Assembly: GCA_050943225.1 (NCBI GenBank)
Contig: JBMNOT010000067.1
Coordinates: 1 to 10,292 of the forward strand
DNA length: 10,292 bases
DNA from: SZUA-584 sp050943225
GTDB taxonomy: Bacteria; Bacillota; Clostridia; Christensenellales; SZUA-584
Direction: 5' to 3'
The number at the start of each line of letters is the position of its first letter. The first letter of the stretch is position 1. Position numbers and translations under genes: made by a program. This document shows, in pieces, positions 1 to 5,619 of this stretch. The notes under the pieces were generated by a model. That model was not told the DNA's origin. It made no database searches and worked only from the letters and a program-made list of their open reading frames with translations.

Positions 1-680
1 ATAATAATTCTCTGAAAGGCGGCGCGAGCTATTACGCCGGCGGCTGGAAGACGTTCGGCAGCGGCGTAACCGAGACGAGCATGGAGCTTCTGACGGGCAG
101 CTACACATTCAAGGTAACCTACCTTGGCGCATCGATACAGAAGTCTCAGAACATCGGCGAGGATCCGGTGGTCGAATTCAGGACAGTGCCGGTGACGGTT
201 GTACTCAAGAGCTCTGACGATAAGCCTCTTGAAGGCACTGCATCCTTCTACGCAGGCGGCTGGCAGGAGATCGGCCCGACCGGAACCCTGATTGAACTGC
301 TGCCGACGAGCTACACGTTTAAAGTCGAATACGGCGGCGCCTCCATCCAGAAGTTGCAGGCTCTTGAACAGGGTGTAACAAATGTGGTGTTGTTCAAAAC
401 CAAGCCGGTGCTGGTGAACATGTACACCAAGGTCAAGGTATTTGGGTTAACCGTTAAGGTGCCTCTCATCGGCGGCAAGCTGTCCTACTATGCTGGCGGA
501 TGGAAAGAGATGGGTAAGGCGCCAGAGCTGAAGGAGATGCTGCCCACAAGCTACACGTTTGCTCTGGAGTTTATGGGTCAGCGTCAGCAGAAGGCCCAGA
601 ATGTAGCCGACGATGCCCTTGTGGAATTTGAGATTCCGGTGGATCTTTACCTCAAGGCGCTTAAAGAGGGCAAGATCTGA
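1..680 (+). CDS. C-terminal part of a tandem-repeat protein, probably cell-surface or secreted (5' end outside window)
   Basis: The reading frame is open from base 3 with no stop or convincing start before the left edge. The ATG at 81 lies inside a repeat unit and has no ribosome binding site, so this is the tail of a longer protein. About 225 residues are visible, and they hold three copies of a 72-80 residue unit. Each unit has an aromatic-YAGGW motif, then an E(L/M)L(P/T)xSYTF motif, then QKxQ and a beta-rich closing part ending in V(V/L)F-type strands. The alternating hydrophobic pattern suggests small beta-sandwich domains, as in many extracellular repeat proteins; that is inference, and I cannot name the family. 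The end of the protein has no LPXTG motif, SLH domain or hydrophobic anchor, so any anchor would have to be N-terminal. The gene is followed by an intrinsic terminator, so it ends its transcription unit. Confident that it is coding; low confidence on function. Confidence 0.85.
   Translation, partial: NNSLKGGASYYAGGWKTFGSGVTETSMELLTGSYTFKVTYLGASIQKSQNIGEDPVVEFRTVPVTVVLKSSDDKPLEGTASFYAGGWQEIGPTGTLIELLPTSYTFKVEYGGASIQKLQALEQGVTNVVLFKTKPVLVNMYTKVKVFGLTVKVPLIGGKLSYYAGGWKEMGKAPELKEMLPTSYTFALEFMGQRQQKAQNVADDALVEFEIPVDLYLKALKEGKI
18..233 (+). repeat. Repeat unit 1 of the surface-type protein
   Basis: A 72-codon unit. It carries the motifs SYYAGGW (27-47), ELL-GSYTFKV and GASIQKSQ, and ends before the next GTASFYAGGW. 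Its boundary was set by aligning the YAGGW motifs of the three copies. Confidence 0.75.
234..473 (+). repeat. Repeat unit 2 of the surface-type protein
   Basis: An 80-codon unit with SFYAGGW (243-263), ELLPTSYTFKV and GASIQKLQ. It is eight codons longer than unit 1. The extra length lies at the end, around residues reading KVKVFGLTVKV, which looks like one additional strand or linker. Codons for the shared motif differ from those of unit 1 mainly at third positions, so this is not a recent duplication. Confidence 0.75.
474..680 (+). repeat. Repeat unit 3 (terminal, diverged) of the surface-type protein
   Basis: Holds SYYAGGW (483-503), EMLPTSYTF and QQKAQN, then ends with a short charged tail (LYLKALKEGKI) and the stop codon. 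The GAS segment of the other units is replaced by GQR. The terminal unit is therefore the most diverged copy. Confidence 0.7.
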
Positions 681-687
681 GCCGACA

Positions 688-701
688 GGGCGGGAACGCC
701 C
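688..701 (+). other. Small GC hairpin with GGAA loop after the repeat-protein stop
   Basis: GGGCG (688-692) pairs with CGCCC (697-701) around the four-base loop GGAA, which is of GNRA type. It lies between the stop codon and the intrinsic terminator. There is no T-run, so it is not itself a terminator; it could protect the transcript 3' end or be chance. Confidence 0.35.
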
Positions 702-723
702 GTAACACAGAAACCTATCCAAA

Positions 724-754
724 GGGGAGCGGCGAATCTGCCGCTCCTGTTTTT
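724..754 (+). terminator. Intrinsic (Rho-independent) terminator of the repeat-protein gene
   Basis: GGAGCGGC (726-733) is perfectly complementary to GCCGCTCC (740-747) around a six-base loop. A G-U pair can extend the stem by one. TGTTTTT follows directly (748-754). It sits 43 bases after the stop codon and separates this gene from the promoter of the next unit. Confidence 0.88.
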
Positions 755-795
755 GTGCGGGGGATTGGGCCCTGAATAGTTTCCAAACGCCATAC

Positions 796-824
796 TGGAC
801 GTGCACCGTGCGCAGCCTTATAAT
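796..824 (+). promoter_or_regulatory. Sigma-A-type promoter of the DUF815-SDR unit
   Basis: A perfect TATAAT -10 box lies at 819-824. It follows, after a 17-base spacer, a partial -35 box TGGACG (796-801), four of six matches to TTGACA. Transcription would begin near 831, giving a leader of about 25 bases that holds AAAGGA (843-848), eight bases before the TTG start at 857. Confidence 0.7.
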
Positions 825-856
825 GGGAACAGCGACTGATGTGAAAGGATACGGCA

Positions 857-2035
857 TTGGACAGACTGGAAGAGTTGCTGCTAAGCTGGAACGCGCTGGT
901 GATATTCCGGGGGCTTAAATCGGACGGCGTGCTGAGCCGGCTTGCCGCGCTGCTGTCCGCAAAGGAGGAGAGCGCGGCGCGCCGGGTGGATGCGTACGCG
1001 GCTTTCGCCGAAGCGCTGTTCGCGCATACGTGCAGCCTGACGGAGTACGTGAAAAGGCGCGTGCTGGAGGATGATAACTTCTACATCCGGCGCTGCGCGC
1101 AGGGGCTGCCCATAGAACCGGAGCTGGAGGCGTGCCTGAAAGCGGAGCTTCATACGCTGGGCGAGCTGGCGGCACTGGACAGCGATACGGTGCGCAAAAG
1201 CATTGGATACGAAGGGTATCTGCCCGCTTGGCGGACGGAGCCGGTTGACCTGGAAGCGGAGTACCGGACTCATCTTAGCGGGTTGAACACGCGGGGCTTT
1301 GGCATATACGCCGCCTACCGCATGTTTGCCGTGCGGCAGGGCGTCATCACTCCGGTGAGAAACCCGGACGACGTGCGGCTTGCTGACCTGAAAGGCTATG
1401 AGCGCCAGAAGCGGGCCATCGTGGACAATACGCTGGCGCTGCTTAACGGGCAGCCCGCCGCCAATGTGCTGCTGTACGGCGATGCGGGCACAGGCAAGTC
1501 GTCCACCGTAAAAGCGCTGGTCAACGAGTATGCGGACCGCGGGCTGCGGCTGGTGGAGATCGGCAAGGCGCAGGCGGGCGACATCCCTGCGGTGCTGGAC
1601 GAGCTGCGCGTGAGTCCCTTAAAGTTCATACTGTTCATCGACGACCTGTCGTTCGCTCAGGAGAACGATGATTTCTATTCCCTCAAGGCGGTGCTGGAGG
1701 GCTCTGCCTCCGCGCGCACCGGCAACGTGGCTGTATACGCGACCAGCAACCGGCGGCATCTTATCAGGGAGCGCTTTTCGGAACGCGAGGGCGACGATGT
1801 GCACCGCAACGAGACGATACAGGAGCTGACGGCGCTTTCTGCGCGGTTTGGGCTGACGCTGGGGTATTTTAAGCCAAACAGGCGGGAATATCTCGAAATC
1901 GTTCGCGCGCTGGCGGAGGATTACGGCATCAATATGGACACGACAGCGCTGGAGGCCGGGGCGGAACGGTTTGCGATTTCGGGACGCAGCCCCCGGGCCG
2001 CGCGGCAGTATATCGACTCGCTGAGGAGGGGGTGA
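857..2035 (+). CDS. DUF815-family AAA+ ATPase
   Basis: A 392-residue predicted cytoplasmic P-loop ATPase of the DUF815 family; its cellular role is not established. The N-terminal half (about 1-190) is largely helical and charged, with no recognised domain. The AAA+ part begins near residue 175. Visible motifs are Walker A GDAGTGKS (208-215), Walker B FILFIDD ending in D262-D263 (Asp takes the usual Glu place), a sensor-1-like TSNRRH (296-301), and a C-terminal segment GRSPRAARQYIDSL (from 376) that resembles a sensor-2/arginine region. The start is TTG at 857: AAAGGA lies eight bases upstream and there is no better in-frame start. Length is normal for the family. The stop codon overlaps the alternative GTG of the next gene, and AGGAGG inside this gene's last codons serves the downstream start, so the two genes are translationally coupled. 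Family assignment is firm; substrate unknown. Confidence 0.9.
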   Translation: MDRLEELLLSWNALVIFRGLKSDGVLSRLAALLSAKEESAARRVDAYAAFAEALFAHTCSLTEYVKRRVLEDDNFYIRRCAQGLPIEPELEACLKAELHTLGELAALDSDTVRKSIGYEGYLPAWRTEPVDLEAEYRTHLSGLNTRGFGIYAAYRMFAVRQGVITPVRNPDDVRLADLKGYERQKRAIVDNTLALLNGQPAANVLLYGDAGTGKSSTVKALVNEYADRGLRLVEIGKAQAGDIPAVLDELRVSPLKFILFIDDLSFAQENDDFYSLKAVLEGSASARTGNVAVYATSNRRHLIRERFSEREGDDVHRNETIQELTALSARFGLTLGYFKPNRREYLEIVRALAEDYGINMDTTALEAGAERFAISGRSPRAARQYIDSLRRG

Positions 2036-2037
2036 CC

Positions 2038-2883
2038 ATGGCCAGTATCATCATCACGGGCGGTAACGCCGGCATCGGCTATTACATGACAAGGCAGTTC
2101 CTGGAGGACGGCCATTGCGTGGCGGTGCTGGATGTCAGTACCGACAGGCTGGAGCCGCTGGAACTGGAATATGATGGGTCGCTGGTCATCTGCGCGGGGG
2201 ACGCGGCGGACGAAGCGGATGTAGCGCGCTGCCTGACCAAGGTGAACGGGCTGTGGGGCGGCGTGGACATTGCGATTCATAACGCGTGCGTCTGCGTGTT
2301 CGCGCCCTTCGATAAAACGTCGGAGGCGGACTTAAAGCGCGTGCACGAAGTCAACTTCGGCGGCGCAGTGAATCTGGCACGGTGGGCGCTGCCGATAATG
2401 AAAAGGCAGAAGTTCGGACGCCTGTGTTTCGTCAGCTCGGGCGTGGGGGTGACTGGGATGGACGGTTTATCGGCCTACGCCTCCAGCAAAGGGGCGATTG
2501 AGGCGCTGGCGCGCTGCCTGAGATTGGAGTGCGCCGGGACGGGCGTGAGCGTGCACCTGCTGCACCCGCCGCTGACGCGCACCGATTCGTCGTCGCCGCT
2601 ACCTGTGCCGCCGCAGATGATGGCGGAGCCGGAAAAGGTAGGGTGTGCGCTGGCGCGCCGCATCGAAAGCAATAGTTTCGTCATTACCACCGGGATAAGG
2701 CAGCGGCTGATGGTGGGGCTGGCTTACCATCTGCCGGGTTGGGTGGGACGGCTGATGAGCATGGCAGCCAAGCGCGCACGCGAGAAGAGCAGCAGTACGG
2801 CTGCCAGACCGGCTGCAGAGCGCCGGGCTAAGGCGAAGCCGGCGGGTTCCAAAGCTAAGCAGAGCCGCTCCGCCGATATGTGA
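2038..2883 (+). CDS. Short-chain dehydrogenase/reductase (classical SDR) with basic C-terminal tail
   Basis: A 281-residue NAD(P)-dependent oxidoreductase. The Rossmann motif TGGNAGIG is at 7-14. D32 at the end of the second strand favours NAD(H) over NADP(H). D55 and the NA of HNAC (81-84) match cofactor-binding positions. The catalytic set is N106, S134, Y147 and K151 (YxxxK). After the core, HPPLTRTD (176-183) and a hydrophobic/amphipathic stretch (214-243) recall the layout of 3-ketodihydrosphingosine reductases, but this is only a resemblance and the substrate is unknown. Residues 245-281 form a low-complexity tail with 12 Lys/Arg and 3 acidic residues. I chose the ATG at 2038 because AGGAGG (2024-2029) lies eight bases before it. 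A GTG at 2032 would add two residues but sits only two bases from that site and overlaps the upstream stop. It is coupled to the DUF815 ATPase gene. Confidence 0.88.
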   Translation: MASIIITGGNAGIGYYMTRQFLEDGHCVAVLDVSTDRLEPLELEYDGSLVICAGDAADEADVARCLTKVNGLWGGVDIAIHNACVCVFAPFDKTSEADLKRVHEVNFGGAVNLARWALPIMKRQKFGRLCFVSSGVGVTGMDGLSAYASSKGAIEALARCLRLECAGTGVSVHLLHPPLTRTDSSSPLPVPPQMMAEPEKVGCALARRIESNSFVITTGIRQRLMVGLAYHLPGWVGRLMSMAAKRAREKSSSTAARPAAERRAKAKPAGSKAKQSRSADM

Positions 2884-2976
2884 TCGCCAGCTATTCTATT
2901 ACTTTATTGCAGAACTTCTGAACGGCAATATCTGCGCGCGACCTCAAGTAAAATTACAACGAAAGGACTGCAGGGA

Positions 2977-3450
2977 ATGCCTTCGCTTAAGACAAACGCG
3001 ATGCGCGTGCTGGAAGCAGCCGGCATCCGCTATACTGCCCATGGATACCAGCCGGACGGCGCGATAGACGGATTGTCCGTCGCGCACAAGATAGGCAAGC
3101 CTGAGGAACAGGTGTTCAAAACGCTGGTGGCTCAGGGAGCAAGCCGCGAATACTACGTGTTTGTGATCCCGGTGGTGCTGGAGCTGGATCTGAAAGCTGC
3201 GGCAAAGTCCGTGGGCGAGAAGTCGGTGGAGCTGATACGCGTGGCGGACATCAATAAGGTGACAGGATATGTCCGCGGGGGCTGCAGCCCTATTGCCATG
3301 AAAAAGCATTACCGCACCGTGGTGGACAGCCACTGCGTGTTGCAGGAGACCATCATCGTAAGCGCCGGCAGGATCGGCCACCAGATCGAAATAGCCCCGG
3401 ACGACCTTATCAGACTGACCGGCGCGACCATTGAAGACATAGCGCATTAG
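2977..3450 (+). CDS. ybaK: YbaK/EbsC-type Cys-tRNA(Pro) deacylase
   Basis: A 157-residue protein of normal length for the YbaK/ProX aminoacyl-tRNA trans-editing superfamily. These enzymes hydrolyse Cys-tRNA(Pro), which prolyl-tRNA synthetase makes by mistake, and act in the cytoplasm. Visible motifs are VFKTLV with the conserved Lys (K48), GYVRGGCSP (97-105), the KK pair at 109-110, and SAGRIGHQIEIAPDDL (129-144). In the usual GG-x-SPxG motif the last Gly is Ala here (A107), a mild deviation. AAAGGA (2962-2967) stands nine bases before the ATG. The 93-base gap upstream is AT-rich in part and holds a TAAAAT (2949-2954) but no matching -35 box, so the promoter is uncertain. YbaK and the related EbsC group are hard to separate by eye, so the exact tRNA specificity is less sure than the family. 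Confidence 0.87.
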   Translation: MPSLKTNAMRVLEAAGIRYTAHGYQPDGAIDGLSVAHKIGKPEEQVFKTLVAQGASREYYVFVIPVVLELDLKAAAKSVGEKSVELIRVADINKVTGYVRGGCSPIAMKKHYRTVVDSHCVLQETIIVSAGRIGHQIEIAPDDLIRLTGATIEDIAH

Positions 3451-3495
3451 AGTTTATCATAAAGTCAACAGAATACGGGGGGACGGGGGAGCAGG

Positions 3496-4038
3496 ATGAC
3501 GCAGAGCGACAAAATGCAGGCGGCGCTATTGGAGCGTGTGGTCCCGAAGCTGATGGAACAGGGCTTTGCCGGGGAATACCCGCACTTTCGCCGGGTATTC
3601 GGCGACAGGATTGAGCTGCTGGGCTTTGTGCAGCACCAGTATGGCGGAGCTTTCAACGTTGAGGTATCGGTCATATTCCCGCAGCGACCCAAAGAGTCCA
3701 ACCATACTCTGCAGGGGCTTGAGCCGCCGGAGAAGGCGACGGTGTTTTCTGCCCGCAAGCGGTTCCGGCTGAATGGCATGTTTAACGGCTGGTTTTACTA
3801 CACCGACGTCTATAAATCCACGCGGGTGTTTGCAAACAAACAGACGTATGAAACATTTGAACCGGTGGGTGAGCAGAGGAAACGCAGCTTTCTCCCCGGC
3901 CCGAATCAGGTGCTGGTGCAGCAGGCGGACGACGCCCTGTTTGCAAGGATCGCGGATGAGGTAAACAGGCAGCTGGAAGACGCTTACGCCTGGCTGGAGA
4001 AGCACAACACCCCGGCCCGGCTCAGAAAGGCCAAATGA
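3496..4038 (+). CDS. Uncharacterised protein, DUF4304-like
   Basis: A 180-residue soluble protein without signal peptide or membrane segment. The opening pattern, a helical start followed by LMEQGFAGEYPHFRRVF, then strands reading IELLGFVQHQY and FNVEVSVIF, resembles the DUF4304 family, whose function is unknown. The middle part is rich in aromatic residues (MFNGWFYYTDVY, about 94-106). The C-terminal 45 residues are helical and charged (DALFARIADEVNRQLEDAYAW). The ATG at 3496 follows a G-rich stretch (GGGGGAG, 3485-3491) at short spacing. It lies 45 bases after the deacylase gene in the same direction and may be co-transcribed with it. It converges with the endonuclease Q-like gene, and no clear hairpin with a T-run lies in the 86-base gap between them. 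The coding call is strong, the family call moderate. Confidence 0.75.
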   Translation: MTQSDKMQAALLERVVPKLMEQGFAGEYPHFRRVFGDRIELLGFVQHQYGGAFNVEVSVIFPQRPKESNHTLQGLEPPEKATVFSARKRFRLNGMFNGWFYYTDVYKSTRVFANKQTYETFEPVGEQRKRSFLPGPNQVLVQQADDALFARIADEVNRQLEDAYAWLEKHNTPARLRKAK

Positions 4039-4124
4039 CGCCGCGCATTATTATCAGGTACATCGTTTAGCAGGCGCGAAACCAAAGAGAAGTTTGCATG
4101 GTAGACATAGCCGCAAAAGTCGTA

Positions 4125-5432
4125 TCAGCTGTTTTCGGCTTGGGTGCGGCCTTGCGGCTTATTTTTGCGCTCGGGCACGGCTGGGGGCAACTCCTGCGCG
4201 TCAAAAAGCTGGATTTTGCCGTATTCCCCGTCGTAGCCCGGCTGGATATCCGCCTGGCCGCTGCGCAGCCGGCGGATGCCCTCGGCGATGCGCTCGCCTA
4301 CATGGCGGGCGATATCCTCCAGCGGCGCTTCGCGCAGTATGTACAGCTCCGGACCCAGCCCGCGCAGCATGGCGTCGTACTGCACGCGCACTTTTTTGCT
4401 GGCCGGCGTCACGCCGAGCGAGGCGGCGATCACCTCGCGCAGCGCGATGAGGCTTTCGAAGTATTGCACGCGGGGCGGCTCCGCATCCTCCGCCCGGTCC
4501 GCCAGCGCTTCCACACGGTGCAGCACGCCCACGGTGATGCGCCCGCCGCACACGGGGCAGACGCCGCCGGCAGCCATGGTTTCGGACGGCTTCATGCGCA
4601 CCCCGCAGCTGCGGTGCCCGTCGTAGTGGTATTTGCCTTCCTCGGGGAAGAATTCCAGTGTGCCGAAAAATGCGCCGGGGTCCCGGCCGTCCAGCGCCCG
4701 CACGATATGCGGGTAAGAGAGCTCGGTATCAAACAGGTTGGCCTCGCGCGCGAGGTTGGCGGGGGAATGCGCGTCGGAATTGGATACCAGCGTATAGCCG
4801 TCCAGCGCGGACAGCCGGGCGTTCATGGCTGGGTTGGAAGACAGGCCTGTTTCCAGCGCGTGGATGTGGGTCGTCAGGTCGCCAAAGCACGCGCGGATGT
4901 CGTCGAAGCCGGAATACGCGCCGAACAGCGAGAAGTGCGGCGTCCAGATGTGCGCCGGGATAAACACCGCGTCGGGAGCGGTTTCCAGCGTGATTTCCAG
5001 CAGGTCGCGGCTGGAAAGGCCTATGATAGGCCGCCCGTCGGAATGGAGGTTGCCGCCAAGGGCTTCCAGGCGGCGCGACAGCTTATCCGCCGCTTCCAGG
5101 CTGGGCAGCAGGATCAGGTTGTGCACCTTGCGCACCCGGCCGTCATGCCTGTAAATGGAGCTGATTTCGCCGGAGACGATGAAACGGGGGGCGGGCTGGC
5201 TGCCTGCGGTTTCGTCCTGAATCCGCAGGTCTTTCCGGAGCGTATAAAGCCCTTCTTCGGCGGGAACGAGCTTTTCCATAAGCTCCGCTCGCCAGGCTGG
5301 ATGGGTGAAGTCCCCGGTGCCGATAAGACGGAGCCCTTTGCGCCGCGCCCAAACATTCAGCATTTCGGGCACGCAGTCCCGGCTGGTGGCAAGGGAATAC
5401 TTGGAATGGATGTGAAAATCGGCGACAAACAT
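4125..5432 (-). CDS. Endonuclease Q-like PHP-domain protein (TIGR00375 family)
   Basis: A 435-residue PHP (polymerase and histidinol phosphatase) superfamily protein that looks like endonuclease Q, first known from Thermococcales and found in some bacteria. Characterised members nick DNA 5' of deaminated bases (uracil, hypoxanthine, xanthine) and abasic sites. Probable metal ligands are the DFHIH motif (H7, H9), D41 in GTGDFTHP, E89 in SGEIS, H104, H161 in PAHIWTP, and D220/H222 in SNSDAH. ETGLSSNP (194-201) and FFPEEGKYHYDGHRSC (261-276) are family-like. A putative zinc module holds C276 and CPVC (292-295), with only three Cys visible; H269 or H273 might complete it. A helical C-terminal part follows and ends in a basic tail. 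I chose the start at 5432: AGGTG (5438-5442) lies five bases upstream and the family typically opens just before DFHIHSKYS. The ATG 30 bases further upstream falls within a likely -10 box. Substrate assignment is by family only. Confidence 0.83.
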   Translation of the reverse strand: MFVADFHIHSKYSLATSRDCVPEMLNVWARRKGLRLIGTGDFTHPAWRAELMEKLVPAEEGLYTLRKDLRIQDETAGSQPAPRFIVSGEISSIYRHDGRVRKVHNLILLPSLEAADKLSRRLEALGGNLHSDGRPIIGLSSRDLLEITLETAPDAVFIPAHIWTPHFSLFGAYSGFDDIRACFGDLTTHIHALETGLSSNPAMNARLSALDGYTLVSNSDAHSPANLAREANLFDTELSYPHIVRALDGRDPGAFFGTLEFFPEEGKYHYDGHRSCGVRMKPSETMAAGGVCPVCGGRITVGVLHRVEALADRAEDAEPPRVQYFESLIALREVIAASLGVTPASKKVRVQYDAMLRGLGPELYILREAPLEDIARHVGERIAEGIRRLRSGQADIQPGYDGEYGKIQLFDAQELPPAVPERKNKPQGRTQAENS

Positions 5433-5457
5433 ATCGACACCTGTGGTTTTTTGCACT

Positions 5458-5466
5458 ATCATATCA
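5458..5466 (-). promoter_or_regulatory. Extended -10 promoter element for the endonuclease Q-like gene
   Basis: On the minus strand the sequence reads TGATATGAT, a TGn-extended -10 with TATGAT as the hexamer (5463 down to 5458). The base stretch 17 bases upstream (TTTTAA, 5486 down to 5481) is a poor -35, as is usual for extended -10 promoters. Transcription would begin near 5451, leaving about 19 bases of leader with AGGTG before the ATG at 5432. Confidence 0.5.
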
Positions 5467-5523
5467 CAGCGTCCGCTCCGTTAAAAGCGAGCCTAACATG
5501 ACCCGAAAGCTGCGGCGAACCTG

Positions 5524-5552
5524 TTGACTTGACACAGCGCCGCCGTTATAAT
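5524..5552 (+). promoter_or_regulatory. Sigma-A-type promoter of the marR-ABC operon
   Basis: TTGACT (5524-5529) and TATAAT (5547-5552) are 17 bases apart, giving 11 of 12 consensus matches. A second, overlapping TTGACA begins at 5529, but its spacer to the same -10 would be only 12 bases, so it is unlikely to be the working -35. Transcription would start near 5559 with a leader of about 60 bases. MarR proteins often bind over such promoters to repress their own operon; I could not see a convincing palindrome here. Confidence 0.85.
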
Positions 5553-5583
5553 GTTGGGCATAAAACTGTTTGATGTCGTACAA

Positions 5584-5618
5584 TCGGCGGAGGAGCCGGG
5601 AGGCAGAAAGGATTGCCT
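5584..5618 (+). other. Two small leader hairpins with Shine-Dalgarno-like loops before marR
   Basis: CGGC (5585-5588) pairs with GCCG (5595-5598) around the loop GGAGGA, extendable by a U-G pair. AGGCA (5601-5605) pairs with TGCCT (5614-5618) around the loop GAAAGGAT, which contains the marR ribosome binding site AAAGGA (5607-5612). The stems are short (4-5 bp), so a regulatory role is only possible, not shown. Confidence 0.35.
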
Positions 5619-5619
5619 G

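Noticed and set aside
447..857. Minus-strand open frame over the repeat-protein end and the terminator
   Set aside because: It crosses an intrinsic terminator and a promoter, and opposes conserved protein repeats.
2884..2976. Promoter for the deacylase gene (TAAAAT at 2949-2954)
   Set aside because: The -10-like hexamer is good, but nothing resembling a -35 box or extended -10 lies at the right distance.
4039..4124. Possible bidirectional terminator between the convergent genes
   Set aside because: Only a five-base CGCGC/GCGCG pairing with a large loop and no T-run on either strand; not a convincing terminator.
4098..5501. A 467-residue open frame on the plus strand opposite the EndoQ-like gene
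   Set aside because: It is antisense to a gene with clear PHP motifs, shows no recognisable domain, lacks a good ribosome binding site, and is the kind of shadow frame expected in GC-rich DNA.
5529..5552. TTGACA at 5529-5534 as the marR -35 box
   Set aside because: Its spacer to TATAAT is only 12 bases; the overlapping TTGACT at 5524 has the normal 17.
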